Assembly: GCA_015680685.1 (NCBI GenBank)
Contig: MNCI01004796.1
Span: 65,186-129,185 of the forward strand
Source: Gnetum montanum
Lineage: Eukaryota > Streptophyta > Gnetopsida > Gnetales > Gnetaceae
Direction of reading: 5' to 3'
DNA length: 64,000 nucleotides
Below the pieces are notes generated by a model, which ran no database searches, was not told the DNA's origin, and saw nothing but the letters and a program-made list of their open reading frames with translations. Positions 23,794 to 35,910 of the stretch are shown piece by piece (position 1 is the stretch's first letter; each line of letters begins with the position of its first letter). The translations under genes and the position numbers were made by a program.

Positions 23794-25831
23794 AAATAGT
23801 AGAAAAAATCCACATAGCCCACCCCTTGTAGTTAAGATAAGGCTAGGACAATGATGATGATGAAACTCCAAAATGATATACTATGTTAATGAATCATTAA
23901 GAACTCAATTGCATGTATAATTACAACAAAGATTTTGCACATTCGTTTCCTTCATAAGATTAAACTACCCACTTAGCTACATAACTTTCAAGTGTATCTT
24001 AAGTTTGAATTATTGAGAATGTTTATTACATAACGGTTAGCTTTTCATATATTAAACTAATATTGTTTCAATTTAAATTAATTAATACAATCTTTATATA
24101 ACCATTTGAGTAGAGCCCAATTGGTAGGTGTTTTGGTTTGTTTATGACAAGTTAATTGCTTAATTACTATGTTTGAATTATATTTAAGATACTATTATGT
24201 TCTTTCTTATGTTGTACCTAAGAACTACTAAAGTATTTTGTTGCCTACATATCCAGTAGTATATAGATAATCATCACTAAATCCTTCTTCTACCTTAATA
24301 GTTAACCATATAGATGGGATAAAAGGCATCATCATGACAAATATGATGACATTTTCAAACTTTTTTGTGAAGGTAATCCAACTTTGACCATTCCCTCCAT
24401 CTCTTCCAAAAGGGAAAAGAAGTTTTTGTTTTTATTTCCTTTCTAGTTTTTGAAAGAAATCTAGCTTTTATTAACAAGGAGAAAGCTAAGTAATTTTCAT
24501 AACATAGCAAATAGAAACTTAGGATTCTTCATAACTAAAATAAATTCAATAGTCGAAGGAGAAGAATTATTCTAAGGAACTAGGATCAATGAAGAAGTAA
24601 GTTTGAACCTCATAGGCCTATGGAAAGCATCTTCAACCATATGACCAAAAATTCTAATATTTATAAACTTATAAAGTTTAAGCAAATAAAATATTTGTAA
24701 CACTCCTATAGTGAGCATTTTCATTAAAGTAGAAAGTAACATCTCAAAGAATGCAACTTCTTGAAAATATTTGTCACTAACCAAGACTTTTTGGAAGTTA
24801 ATGCTAAGTTGAAGCTACAATTTTTCCATTTTAAAAGGTGTATTGCAATGTTGAGGTGTAACTTGAAATTGTAAAAGGTATCTTTCCAAAACATTATAGA
24901 TACTAAAAGTCTTACAATGTTAAGAAGCTAGTTTGTTAAAATAAGTATAATTCTAAGTGTTTGAGTAAATAAAAAAAATAAGAAAACAAGAATGATATCA
25001 TGAAGGCAAATTGCGGGTATAGAAGTAGGGTATTAAAAAATTTAATGCAATAATAAATTCAATACAAACTTGAAAAATTGATAAAGAAAAGGTTCTAGAA
25101 AGATGAGGAAATGGAGCACAACAACATAATTTCAATTTTATTCAAAAAATATTAAAGGTGGCATCCATGATAATGTAGAAGATTCCCATATAACTATTCT
25201 TGTATCAATCCAAACAAAATCACATTATGTTGGAATTGAAACTAGAAGATGGAAATAATGTGTAATGAGGACAAAATTTTTCAATTGTGCCTAATAATTG
25301 TAGTAGAAGATAAATAATAAATATTATTAGACTATTGTAAAATAGATGTCTCCAAAACAAACCAGAAGTCTCAAGTTAAAATTTTTATGAGCTATTTAAT
25401 TTGTCATTGTGTTAGTTCTATGGCATTATATACAAGAAGTGTTTAAACCACATGATTATTAGACACATATGTTAAACATATGATTTGCTGAAATAATGCA
25501 TTTTGTACAAACTAATTTGTTAGATAGATCTTTTACGTTTATAAAAATGTAATTACATTATAGTTTTAGAATTATAGTGAAGACATTAAGGATAATTAAT
25601 ACATAAATGTAAAATGAAAATTTGAGGAAAAAAATTTGAAGGGCACTCAGAATATCTCCACACTTCTAGTCATTTAGTTCATAGGATAAATTCCACATGC
25701 TAAATAGTTTGAATAAATACCATAAATAAAGAAGTATGTAGCCAATTTTTCTTAAGTTAAAATGATTAGATTCATCAAAGGCAAAAACACGCATGAAAAT
25801 AGCTTCATAGTAAGAGTCTTACTATGAAAAA
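23794..25831. other. AT-rich intergenic DNA between elements F and E, no gene seen
   Basis: Both strands are full of stops. No retroelement motif, tRNA or conserved domain could be recognised in these 2 kb. It is probably old, decayed repeat DNA that served as target for both flanking elements. Confidence 0.5.
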
Positions 25832-25836
25832 CCTAG

Positions 25837-26662
25837 TGATGAATCATTGGTCGACTATGTCAATGAGGTCAGATCAATGTGTAACTGTTGATGCATGATT
25901 TGATGCATCGATGAAGCATATGGTCTTGCCTATATAAATGTGGGTACCTATGGCATTTAATACATTCATTTATTAGTAGCATATAATAGATCTTGCGGTT
26001 TATTCTTTTGAGAGTTAGAATATTTTCTAAGTGCCTACAGTAGAAGTTGAGAAGTGTATGGATCTTTATTCGAGAACTAATGTACCTAGACACTTCAATA
26101 TGAATGGCAATAAAGATGAGCTTCTTGATAAACTTTGCATCACTTGGAATTAGCATAATATTTACTTTAATGCACTTTACTATTATGTAATTTACTTTCA
26201 TGAATTTAATTAATTAATTAAATATGAATAATTAATGCACATAAGTATGACCACCTTGAGCATACATTAATGCTTGGTCTTCCTAGTGGTGTTTATGCTT
26301 GGTAACCCAGTAGCATTGCAATGTGTTTAGGATGAGTATGGTAGGTGGGAACAGATGCTTATTTTAGGATTTGATTAAGGTGTTAGATAATTTCTAGATT
26401 AATTAAGCATTTAATTACTTTATTTTCATGCTTAGGGAGATTGACTAAAAATATAAAAGTTATACAAATCATGTACCTTAGTTACACTTAACCATACCAT
26501 TAAACCTCACAAGTGGAACTAATAAGACAATGATCATGTTTGTGAGTTCACTACCTAGATAATATGTACTTAGAGAACTAAAGTCTATAGAATTCAACTG
26601 GATCATTTAGTGAACACTAGTGATTTGAATGGTTAGGAGTAGGGACTGCTTGTTGCTCATCA
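25837..26662 (+). repeat. 5' LTR of element E
   Basis: The LTR is 826 bp, from TGATGAATCATTGG to GCTCATCA. TATATAAAT at 25931-25939 is the TATA box. It is closely similar to the 3' LTR at 55757-56578 in R/U5 and more diverged in U3. Confidence 0.85.
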
Positions 26663-26663
26663 T

Positions 26664-26681
26664 TGACATCATTGGCAAGGA
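26664..26681 (+). other. Primer-binding site of element E, tRNA-Asp-like, decayed
   Basis: TGACATCATTGGCAAGGA begins one base after the LTR. It matches 11 of 18 positions of the tRNA-Asp complement, with mostly G-to-A changes. Together with 8674-8691 it gives TGGCRYCRTTGYCRRGGA. Confidence 0.5.
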
Positions 26682-26806
26682 TTTTAGTTAGCTATGTGTG
26701 CTACCTATGAAGTTAGTGAAATTATTCAACGATTTTGTAACTAACCTTAAAGTTGAAATAAATTAGAAAAATAATAAAATAAAATTATTTTTTCACAAGA
26801 ACTAAG

Positions 26807-27162
26807 ATGGCTTCTTCTTACAAGGAGAACTCCCCATCACTCTTTATGGGCAATTCCAATCGAAAAATGCAAGAAGGCCCGAAACCACCCATGCCCCAAC
26901 AATGCAAAGTGGTGTATACGCATCTAGATGAGTACACTCTAGATTTCACCTTCATCTTGCACCAAGATGAACAACTTTAGTGGAGGGACATGGATAGCAA
27001 CATCATGTTGTCTCTTGATTGGTTAGTTCCTATGATGTTATTCCACAATCTTATGAAATTGGGCATTGTAAGACTCAATGTTGAGTACGAGGTGCAAGAT
27101 CATTTCTACCAAGATTATCACCCTCACAGAGACACAAAGAAAGAAAGATCAATAGATGGAAG
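26807..27162 (+). pseudogene. gag of element E, N-terminal part
   Basis: The start is the ATG at 26807 (MASSYKENSPSLFMGNSN). The conserved VYTHLDEYTLDF block follows, then LDWLVPMMLFHNLMKLG and FYQDYHPHRDT, equivalent to F gag at 11778-11900. One stop falls in the first 60 codons. The frame is interrupted at 27162 by the family-2 insertion and resumes after 44671. Confidence 0.7.
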
Positions 27163-28710
27163 TGTAGTGATTGAAAATATTAGTGGTTGGAATCACCAAG
27201 GGATCAATGGATGCACAGCCTTAACCCTACCTCCATGTGAGGGCCTTGTGGGAAAACAGAGGTGGAGCATTGTGGATGATCTTGTTGATCGAATAGGAAC
27301 TTTGTCATTGGTAGCTAGGGTGGTGGCTATAAATGGGGGTGGTGTGGTTAGCCAAAATGCCAACGTGAATGATGCAAAATAGTGCTAAGTGTTTAAGTGG
27401 TATTTCATAGTAAGTGTAGAGCATAGTCATGAAATGGAGGTGAGTGTAGTCAAGGGTTTCAACCAAAATGAGGATGTTAACCCACAAAGACTATTGCCTG
27501 AGCATAGTTAAACCTGATTGCATGTTGCAAATTTGCAAAAATGCAAGAAAAATGCTAAAAATATGGGAAATAGAAGAGAAACGGAACACCTCCCCAAATG
27601 GGATGTGTAGTTAACTCTATAAGGGGCTTAAAATGTATGTGGTATAATAGGCAGAGTGGAGAGTGTAGTCATAGTTTTGGTGGTGTTGGTCCATGAATTT
27701 TGGTGCTCACCATGGTGTCCATGCCTGCTAGGTTGGCCATCATGGTGTACTGTGGACTATGGTATCCTGCAGGGTTGCGGTGGACCATAGAATGCAACTC
27801 TACCTCTCTACTGGTGTGGTGTGCTTTGGGTCTTGTTCACCCATGGAGCTAAGTGCCAAGATGCCAAAATGCCCGAAATGCAAAAGTGCCAACTGGTAAA
27901 AATGGAAGCCAAGCCCTAAACTATGAAGCATAGGGATATTTATACGGTTATGGTTAGCCCAACATGCGTATCATGTGCCACTATGCTCTAGGGTAGTTGG
28001 AACTACGCTTACCACAACTATGCTCTGGTGTTAAGCTTTGCGATTTTAAGCAATGTCATTACTCTGACAAAGTCAATGAAGTCAAGAGATTGTAACTATG
28101 TTTCCCAGCTTCATGGAAAAGACCGTAAAGTACAATATCAAAAAATGCAACTTTTGGAGAGTACGCTCCAGGTTTATGCTCTATAGTGTAGTTATAGTTT
28201 TTGAGCAAAGGGGATGCAAAAATGCAAAATGCTACTATTGGAGAGGTGTTGGAGTTAATGCGGATGCTGATGCTAAGGTGTGGGGAACTTTAGAGGCTAT
28301 TCTTGCTAACTACACTTTGACTACACTCTAGAGAATAGTCCTTAACTTAGGCAAAATCTGGTCAAAATTGGCAAAACGTTGCTAAGTGTTGACTATGCTC
28401 TAGGGGAGGCTAACTACACTCCTAAGCATAGTGAATGTAGGCTCAACACTCAGAGAAATCTATAAAATCTATTGCTTGAGGTGATTACACTAACTATGCT
28501 CTAGAGAGTAGTTAAGAGGTGTAGTCCCAATAGTTAGAAAATTCTAGCATATAGTGTTGACTATGCTGACTACGCTCTAGAGTGTAGTCTTAGTGGTGAG
28601 AGTGTAGTCTAGATACTATAGCCAAATTTGCAAGATGAGACATTATAGTGTACCTATGCTCTATAGTGTAGTTATAGTCTGATTTGGCTAAGTGTAGACT
28701 ATGCTGACAA
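27163..28710 (-). repeat. 3' LTR of outer family-2 element, truncated
   Basis: It starts TGTAGTGATTGAAAATATT and aligns with 43034-44600, including the reversed TATA box TATTTATA at 27937-27944 and many CTACACTCT/GACTATGCT short repeats. The inner end, which should read GGTGTTTCA followed by the polypurine tract, is missing. The last LTR-like bases are near 28710, and what follows matches DNA about 900 bp inside the inner element. Confidence 0.7.
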
Positions 28711-29900
28711 CCACATAACATGAGATGAGAGTAAAATACTAGATGCGAGGATGCTACAAGTGCTGCAATAGCTAGGCTAGCTATAGGTGCTTGAAGAGCC
28801 AATAAAGGTGCTTGGGCGATGATGCTACAACTACTCTAAAGGGTTGTGTTGATGATGAGAGTTGAAAGTATCAACAACATGCCCAAGGCCAGTAATGTTG
28901 CAAGTGCAGCCTAGAGTTGGCAGTGCTACTAATCATGGTAGGAGCTCTGGAAGGTCAAAAAAATGCCTAAGGGTAGTTTCGAAAGATTAGAAAAATGTCA
29001 GGGGGTAATAATGCTGCAAATGTTCCAAAGGCCTCTCCCAATGATAAGAACTTCATCCTTTAATTATAGTGTCCCATCCCACCCATGAGATGTGGGTAGA
29101 TGATGAGTTGGAAGGATTCTCGCTTGCTCATAGAACTATGTGTGTTGAACTATGAACCTAGTTTAAGGTCTTGGTAGACCATGTGCTTTGCTAGTTTAGG
29201 GTCCTAGCAAATCATGAACCTAGTTTAAGGTCTTGGTAGACTGTGGTGCGCTAGTTTATAGTCTTAGTAGACTATTGTGTGCTAGTTTAATGTCATAGCA
29301 GATAGTGGATGTTGTGCCCATTTAACATCATGACCCAAGGACGATTTGTGCCAGTTTATAGTCATAGCGAACTTTTGCCTACCTTGCTTTGATGAGTTAC
29401 ATTGTTGTGTGCATAGCCATGGTACATGCTTGTAAGATCATGCAAAAATCAACTAGTAAAACAACATCAAGTGGAAATTATGTAACAAAGTTAAAATATA
29501 CAAATGAAAGAAAGGTAATGTGAGAAGTGATAGTTTTGGACTATTTGGGTTATAGTGATAGTTTAGGGCCATGGCGGGTCATGTATTGCCAGTTTAAGGC
29601 CATGGCAGGCCGGAGATGCTAGTTTAAGACCATGGTGGACCATGCCTTATTTTTGGAGTTTTGGTTTTGTTATTTTTATGTATTTTTGATGTTTTTCATG
29701 AAATGCGTAAACAAAGAAAAAATGTGTAAATGAAGAAAAATGATGCATAAACTAAGTAGGTGAAATGCAAAAATATGAACTAGTGCAATGCAGTAAAAAT
29801 CAGAAATGCATGGCACGTGGAGGTAAGAGGTAGATGGGCACCTAGCACATTTTTGGCCAAGGGGAAACCTTGATCATGCAATCACTTCCTAATTTGGCAT
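28711..29900 (-). other. 3' UTR of outer family-2 element
   Basis: This is non-coding. It aligns with 34320-35230 of the inner element and contains a tandem array of about 32-bp units at 29150-29370 and again at 29560-29650. No pol sequence could be recognised. Confidence 0.6.
29150..29370. repeat. Tandem repeat, ~32-bp unit, in 3' UTR of outer family-2 element
   Basis: Degenerate units are built on CTAGTTTAAGGTCTTGGTAG and CAGTTTATAGTCATAGC, six or more in a row. The same array is at 34565-34860 in the inner element. Hypervariable tandem repeats in the 3' UTR are known for plant Tat-lineage elements. Confidence 0.65.
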
Positions 29901-32223
29901 GGACTAGGGGACATGTAGGGCCTAGGTGCATCCTTTGGGAGGTTGTTGGATTCATCCACTCATTTAGGTGTGTTAGCCTTAAGTGTTGCACTGTTTGCTG
30001 TAGGTACATCACCAAGAAACTCCATGTTTGACACTTGTTTCATGTCTATGTTATGGGTAGTTGGAGGGGAGGCATTATCACCATGGATGATTACTTAACC
30101 ACCTTCGTACAGAAGGTGGATCTCCTGGTGGATTGGAGAGGAGATGAATTGTAGCTGAGCTAGCCAAGGCCTACTTAGGATCAAGTTGATGCCTAGCATT
30201 TTGTCTATGAAAATGAATTTTGTAGAGGTGGGGAATTGCTTACTTGCCATGAAAACAATGTTGATTATACCCCTGATGGTGATGCATGATCCATTGAAGG
30301 ATTTTAGATGTGGTTTTGCTTGGCTTGATCTTGTCTGCTAGGCCTAGCTTATCAATGATGGTGTACGGAACTACATTTGTCACTACACCATCATTGACAT
30401 GAACCCTGCAAATCATGCATTTCCTAATGTGTATGCTAATAGATAGTAGAGTTGTTGTGACCTTCTCTCATTTGGGGTTGATCTTGATTGCATATTCATG
30501 AAATATTAGGGATGTTAAACTTGATTCCTATGGCGTAGAAGGCAAGATTTCTACATGAATGGCATTCTCATTTATGAGTATGTCCTCTATGATAAGAATA
30601 GAGGCCAACATCTCGGCCAATGCTTGGTAGTGAGTAGATGAGGTCATGACCAGGTCATACAATCTCAGTGTTGTGTTTTTTTGCTTGAGCATTTGTTTCA
30701 CCTGGGTTAGTGTAGTTGCAAAGTCCTTATCATTGGCTATTATGTTGGCCTTGACCTCCTCCATGTGGCTTGAGAGATGGATCTCTCATTGAGGGGACTT
30801 GGCCTTGGCTTGCTTAGCTTGCTTGGGGGCAGGGATCCTAGTGTTCAATTGTAGTTTGCTAGTATTGGCCTTTTCTTTATCCATGAGGGTTGTAAGGTGT
30901 TTTTTCAGCCTCTTGCATTGCCATTTGGTAGGCATACCTAGGTTGCTAGTGGGGTTAGCCCTTGAAGGAAAAGAATCTAACATGTTTCCCACTACAGGGA
31001 TTTGGAAAGGTGAGGGGCTAGTGCATTGTAGCAACCTAATGACAAATGGCTATTGTTTAGTAGTTGTTGTGGGGCCAGCTCATTGTGGCACCTTGATGAC
31101 GAAGGGTTGCTTAGCGGTTGTTTTTGCTGCATGACAATTTAACGTCTTAGTAGATGATCATTGTAAGACCTTGACCATGAAGGGTATTGTGGGTGCCCGA
31201 GGTGGTACTTTAATAACGAAGGAATGCCTCTTACTTGTGGAGGCTGAGGGGATCCTTGCCTTGTTAGGAGGCACACAAATCATGAAAGGCTATTGCACAG
31301 GTTTAGACTTGCCTCCTATGTTGATGGAGTTTATGGTTTAGGAGGCTTTTTCTGCATTGGATTGACTTGATACATCAAGCACTAGTTGGCCCCTTTCTAT
31401 CATTCCTTGCAGATCATCCTACAAAGCTTGGCAGTTGTTTGTACTGTGACTAGATAACTGGTGGTAGTGACAATATTAGTTGAGTTAGAAAGGTTGTCGG
31501 ACTGGACGCTTGTTCAGTACTACTAAGGTGGGGTTTCTCAGAATTTTATAGTACATATCATGTCATTGACAAGCATTCTCTTATGCTTGTATTGGATAAG
31601 CCTAGCTTTCAGGAGTTGTTCCAGTAATTTGGAGGGTTTCATCGATAGTGGGGTATACCTTGAGTTATCCTTGTGATCAAAGTGGGACCTTGAAGTTGCT
31701 TGCATTATGGCCTCTACTAATGTAGGTGAGTTGGTACCAGAGTTGGTGGCTTCGTGAGCTTGGGCCTTGGGTTGCTTAGCTATCGGGCCCTAGTTGGTTG
31801 CTTTGTTGTTTGTGGCTATTGTTGCCATTGTTGCATTTTGCTTGCACACATGTTAGTTTCTAAAGGCCATGTAGGTTGGGTTATTGCTGGCTTGCATTAC
31901 CTCCTCTATGCCCTTTGTTTGGGAAAAGGCTTGGCTAAGAGACCTTGGGGCTAGGTATTATAGTTTGGACTTAATGAATTCATTCACTAAACCCTTGAAA
32001 ATGGGCAAGAGGTATGTCTTTGTGATCAACTACCTCATTTCATTCAATGAGATGCTCTAGAATTGGATGAATTTAGGCACGGGCTCTAGGGACCCCTTCT
32101 TGACTTGCATGAGTTGGTTGAGGGTTGCTCCAGGTTTTAGGTTGTACCTAAAGCATGTCACAAACTAGCTTAAAAGATCCTCCAGGGAGGAGATGGAGCC
32201 TCAGGGTAGCGCATGGTACTAGT
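29901..32223 (-). pseudogene. gag (C-terminal part) and protease region of outer family-2 element
   Basis: Reading the minus strand from 32223: the capsid end of gag, a Gln/Thr/Pro-rich linker (31900-31050), and short open pieces at 31034-30786 and 30764-30528 (EEVKANIIANDKDFATTLTQ, a helical spacer). A protease-like region follows at about 30480-30050. It aligns throughout with 37590-35290 of the inner element, and multiple stops break the frame. The left part joins 40777 once the inner insertion is removed. Confidence 0.65.
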
Positions 32224-33414
32224 TGTGACGTTTGAAAATGTTAGTGGCTGGAACACCAATAGGTCACTAGGCATACAGCCTAAACCCAAATCCGTGTGAG
32301 GGCCATGCTGGAAAGAATGAAAACGGGGTGCCTTGAATGATCTTGTTGATTAGATAGGGACTTGTGTGAGAAAAGCTTATACTACGCTACACACGAGGAT
32401 TAGGTCTGGGAAAGCTAGAGCATAGTAGGGTGTCTCGGCCTGAGAATTGTGACGTGAATGTGAAAATATGTATGAAAAGTGAGAAAATACAAGTATTGTG
32501 CTAAATGCTAAAGAGAAATTCTTGAGAAATGCAACAGAGTTTGAGAACAGTAGTGCACCACTCCAAAAGAGGGAGTGTAGCTGATTCACAAAGGGATACA
32601 TAGTATACAATAGGCGCAGTGGGAGCATAGTCATAGCATCGATGGTGTTAGGCTATGAACTCTAGTATTCACTGTGATGAACTATGCCTGCCAGGTTGCT
32701 AGCCATAGTGTATTGATGCTCTACAAGGCTGTAATGGGGATGCAGTGTACCGTGCGATGTAGCTATGCCTCTCTGTCAGTATAGTGTGCTCTGGGTCTTA
32801 TTTTTCCATGGAGCTAAGTGACAAGATGCCAAAATGCCAAATGCCAAATGGAAATGCCAACCCCTCTCCCTTTCTTTTCCTTTTCAAAAGAGGACATAGG
32901 GGTATTTATATGGCTAGGGTTAGCCCAAAATGCAGATCAGGTACCATGTGGTAGTGTGGTGGGTGGGACCATGCTCGTCCCATGTTATGTGTAAGACATG
33001 AGATGCTGGCTACAATGCTAGATAGGGTGCTATGCTATAGTAGACATGGTGCCATGCTATACAGTGTAATAGGGTGCTACACTATAGTAGACATGGTGCT
33101 ACATTGTAGTAGACATGGTGCTACGCTACCTAGCATAATAGGGTGTTATGCTGCAGTAGACATGGTTCTATGCTATGCAATGTAATAAGGTGCTACGCTG
33201 CAGTAGACATGGTGCTACATTATGCAGCATGACAGGATGACATATGAATCTATAGAAAGTGCCAGCATTCTAACACTTAGAAAAATTTTGCAAATCTGGC
33301 AGTTGGAGCTAACTACACTCAACACTTGGAAAAATATGGGCAAAGTGCCACCATTTTGACACTTAGCTATATTTACAGTCATGATGCCAAGACTCAAAAT
33401 TTTGTGGTGTTTCA
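32224..33414 (-). repeat. 3' LTR of inner family-2 element
   Basis: In reversed reading it runs from TGTGACGTTTGAAAATG to GGTGTTTCA. The reversed TATA box TATTTATA is at 32903-32910. A GCTACGCT/TAGTAGACATGG repeat array occupies 32980-33240. A polypurine tract (minus strand CAAAGAGGGGCCAT) abuts it at 33415-33428. Confidence 0.85.
32980..33240. repeat. Minisatellite in U3 of family-2 LTR (TAGTAGACATGGTGCTACGC units)
   Basis: Degenerate units combine GTAGTAGACATGGTGCTA with CAGTGTAATAGGGTGCTACG, repeated about six times. The partner LTR has the homologous array at 40390-40600 with a different number and order of units. Confidence 0.65.
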
Positions 33415-35250
33415 ATGGCCCCTCTTTGTTGATGTCTGAAGAAGTCACCCGAGAGACGTTAATAAAGAATTACAAAACACCACAACAAACATGTCACCAA
33501 CATCACTTGTCAGCACAAAATCGGATGTCATTTTACCATGCTTAAGAGTGCTATGGGTATAAAGTTATGCTGAGGGACAAGGGGTATAGGTAGTGCTAGG
33601 GAGATGAAATTTAAATGGGGAAAATAAAATGCAAACAGTGGATCATGATGTAAGATGAAAATTCAGCATAGCTGGTAATGACCATGGCATGAAGTGGCTT
33701 GCCCCCAAAATATTGACCTCTCATCAGAATGCTTATGATAGAGTCAAAGTCAATCTAAGGCTGGGCCAATTGCAAAGCTGCAACATTATCAATTTTCCTG
33801 GGGATGTGCCTTTTTCTCCTTTTTTCTTGTGTGAGGCGAACCTTCTTTCGGTTTAGCTTACTACTGAATGTTAGTTGCAAGTTGGCCATCAAGTAAAGGG
33901 GATTTTCTTTGTTGTAACCACATTGCATATGTAGGACAAGTGTTTCCTCCCCAAGATGAGTTTTGTTACATCTATTTAGGGCTTTGACCAGCCATAAAGG
34001 CTCCCCATGGGATGAGTTGCGTTACATCCATCATGAGTTCAACGGTTGATGTAAAGAGAATGTCATGTATGTCACAATGCATATGCTAGAGGGATGTGAA
34101 AACATGAGTATGTGGGGGATGAGAGGATATTAGGATAATGTAGTGAATGTGCATAGGTTGTAATAAGGATGAGGGGGGAGGTGCACTCTTGAGTGGCTCA
34201 ACTAGTCCAATCATGCACATCAGAGCAATGTGGTGACTTGCTGCTACAATGAGATGCATCTCTGCATGACCACCTCTGAGGCTTCATTGTACAAACATAA
34301 CTCCGAGAAGACAAGAAAACCAGACAATGTGAAATGCAAGTTCAAATGTTAGATGTGAAGATGCTACAAGTGTGTCAAATGTTGTGCTAGTTGTAAGTGC
34401 TTAGGAAGCCAGTGCAAGTGCCAGGGTGATGATGTTGCAAGTTCTTTGAAGGCCACACTAATGGTAGGTGCTCCAAAGAATTAGCAGAATGGTGGGAGGT
34501 AATGATGTTGTGAGTACACCCAAGGCTACACTGATGGCAAGCACTCCAAAAGATCAACAACATGCCAATTTAAAGTCTTGGTAGAATATGAACATAGTTG
34601 AAGGTCCTGGCAGACTATGATATGCTAGTTTATAGTCCTAGCAGATGGTTGAATGCTAGTTTAATGTCATAGAGGATAGTGGATGTTGTGCCAGTTTAAT
34701 GTCATGACCCAAGGATGAGCTGTTGTGCCAGTTTAACATCATGACCCAAGGATGAGTTGTTGTGCCAGTTTAACATTATGACCCAAGGACAATTTGTGCT
34801 AGTTTATAGTCATAGCAGACTATCTATGCCAGTTTATAGTCATAGCAGACTGGTGCTTACCTTGCTTTTGTAAGGTGTGATGCTACATGCATGGTCATGT
34901 TGTGTGCCTACAAGATCCTACAAAAATTAACTATAAAGAAAACAACATCAAGCAACACCCATTGTAAACAAAGTTAAAATGGATGAATGAAAGGACAACA
35001 ATGCAAAAAGTGATAGTTTTAGACCATTTCAGGTCATAGGCTAGTTTAAGGCCTTTTTGAGCCATGTGTTTTTGTTGTTTTTCAAATGCAATGCATAAGC
35101 TAAGTAGATGGATGTGTAAACAAAGTAGAAATGCATAAACAAAGTGAAGTAGTATGTAAACTAAGTAATTAGGTGTAATGTAAATGGATGAAAAAATGCA
35201 ACCCAAGCAGAAACCAAAAATGCATGGCCAATGAAGGCAAGGGGTGAGCT
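33415..35250 (-). other. 3' UTR of inner family-2 element
   Basis: About 1.8 kb lies between the protease region and the 3' LTR. A minus-strand Lys/Arg-rich frame near 33870-33720 (KLNRKKVRLTQEKRRKRHIP) is short and unassigned. A tandem array is at 34565-34860. The place where RT, RNase H and integrase should lie (around 35250) passes directly from protease to UTR. Confidence 0.6.
34565..34860. repeat. Tandem repeat, ~32-bp unit, in 3' UTR of inner family-2 element
   Basis: Units such as CCAGTTTAACATCATGACCC and CAGTTTATAGTCATAGCAGA are repeated eight or more times. Some neighbours are near-identical, for example the consecutive ...GACCCAAGGATGAG... units near 34690-34770. Confidence 0.7.
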
Positions 35251-35259
35251 AGTTCTTAA

Positions 35260-35910
35260 CATTTTTTTGGCCAAGGTGAAGTCTTGATGATGTAGTCACT
35301 TCCTAATTCGGTGTGGATTAGGGGGAGTGCAAGGCTTAGGATCCTCTGGGTGGCTATTGGATTAAACCACTCATTTGGTTATGTTAGCCTTAGGCGTTGC
35401 ATTGGTTGTCGTAGGTGTACCACCAAGAAACTCCTCTTTCGAAACTTGTGCCATGTCTATGTCATGGATAGTCAAAGAGGAAGCGTTATCACCATGGATG
35501 ATAGCTTGACCACCTTTGTATGGAAGGTGGATTTCTTGGTGGATGGGAGAGGAGATGGCCCTTAGTTGGGCTAGTCAAGGCCTGACTAGAATCATGTTAA
35601 AACCTAGCATCTCCTCTATGATAATGAAATCTGCACTAGTGGGGAATTACTCTCCTATCACAAAGACTAAGTTGATTGTACCCCTAACTATGACATGTGA
35701 TTTGTTGAAGGATTTTAGACATGTGGTTTTGGTTAGCCTAATTTCATCTACCAATCCTAGCTTTTCGATGACAGAGTATAGGACTACGTTTGTTATTGCA
35801 CCATCATCGACATGCACTCTGTTGATGGTGCACTGCCCAACATGTATGCTAATGGATAGTGGTGCTATAGTGACCTCCCCTCATTTCGGGTAAACATTGA
35901 TTGCATCATC
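35260..35910 (-). pseudogene. Protease region of inner family-2 element
   Basis: On the minus strand: VDDGAITNVVLYSVIEKLGL (35815-35755) corresponds to the retropepsin VDSGSSANIL..LG block, with D-S-G changed to D-D-G. It is followed by FNMILVRP*LAQLRAISSP and IHQEIHLPYKGGQAIIHGDN, which is the Tat/Ogre 'YN.LLGRPW....GA..SSLHQ..KF....G..tV.G' pattern. The changed active site and a stop make it inactive. Nothing of RT follows. Confidence 0.7.

Noticed and set aside
24572-24784. 70-residue minus-strand ORF, first considered as a Ty1/copia integrase scrap
   Set aside because: The similarity was to one short block only and failed over the adjacent expected motifs.
26990-27382. 130-residue plus-strand ORF
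   Set aside because: Its first half is gag of element E, but it runs across the insertion point at 27162 into antisense of a family-2 LTR, so the fused frame is accidental.
32980-33240. Possible CRISPR-like or satellite array
   Set aside because: Units are degenerate and contiguous, without spacers, and sit at a fixed place in a retrotransposon LTR in a plant genome.
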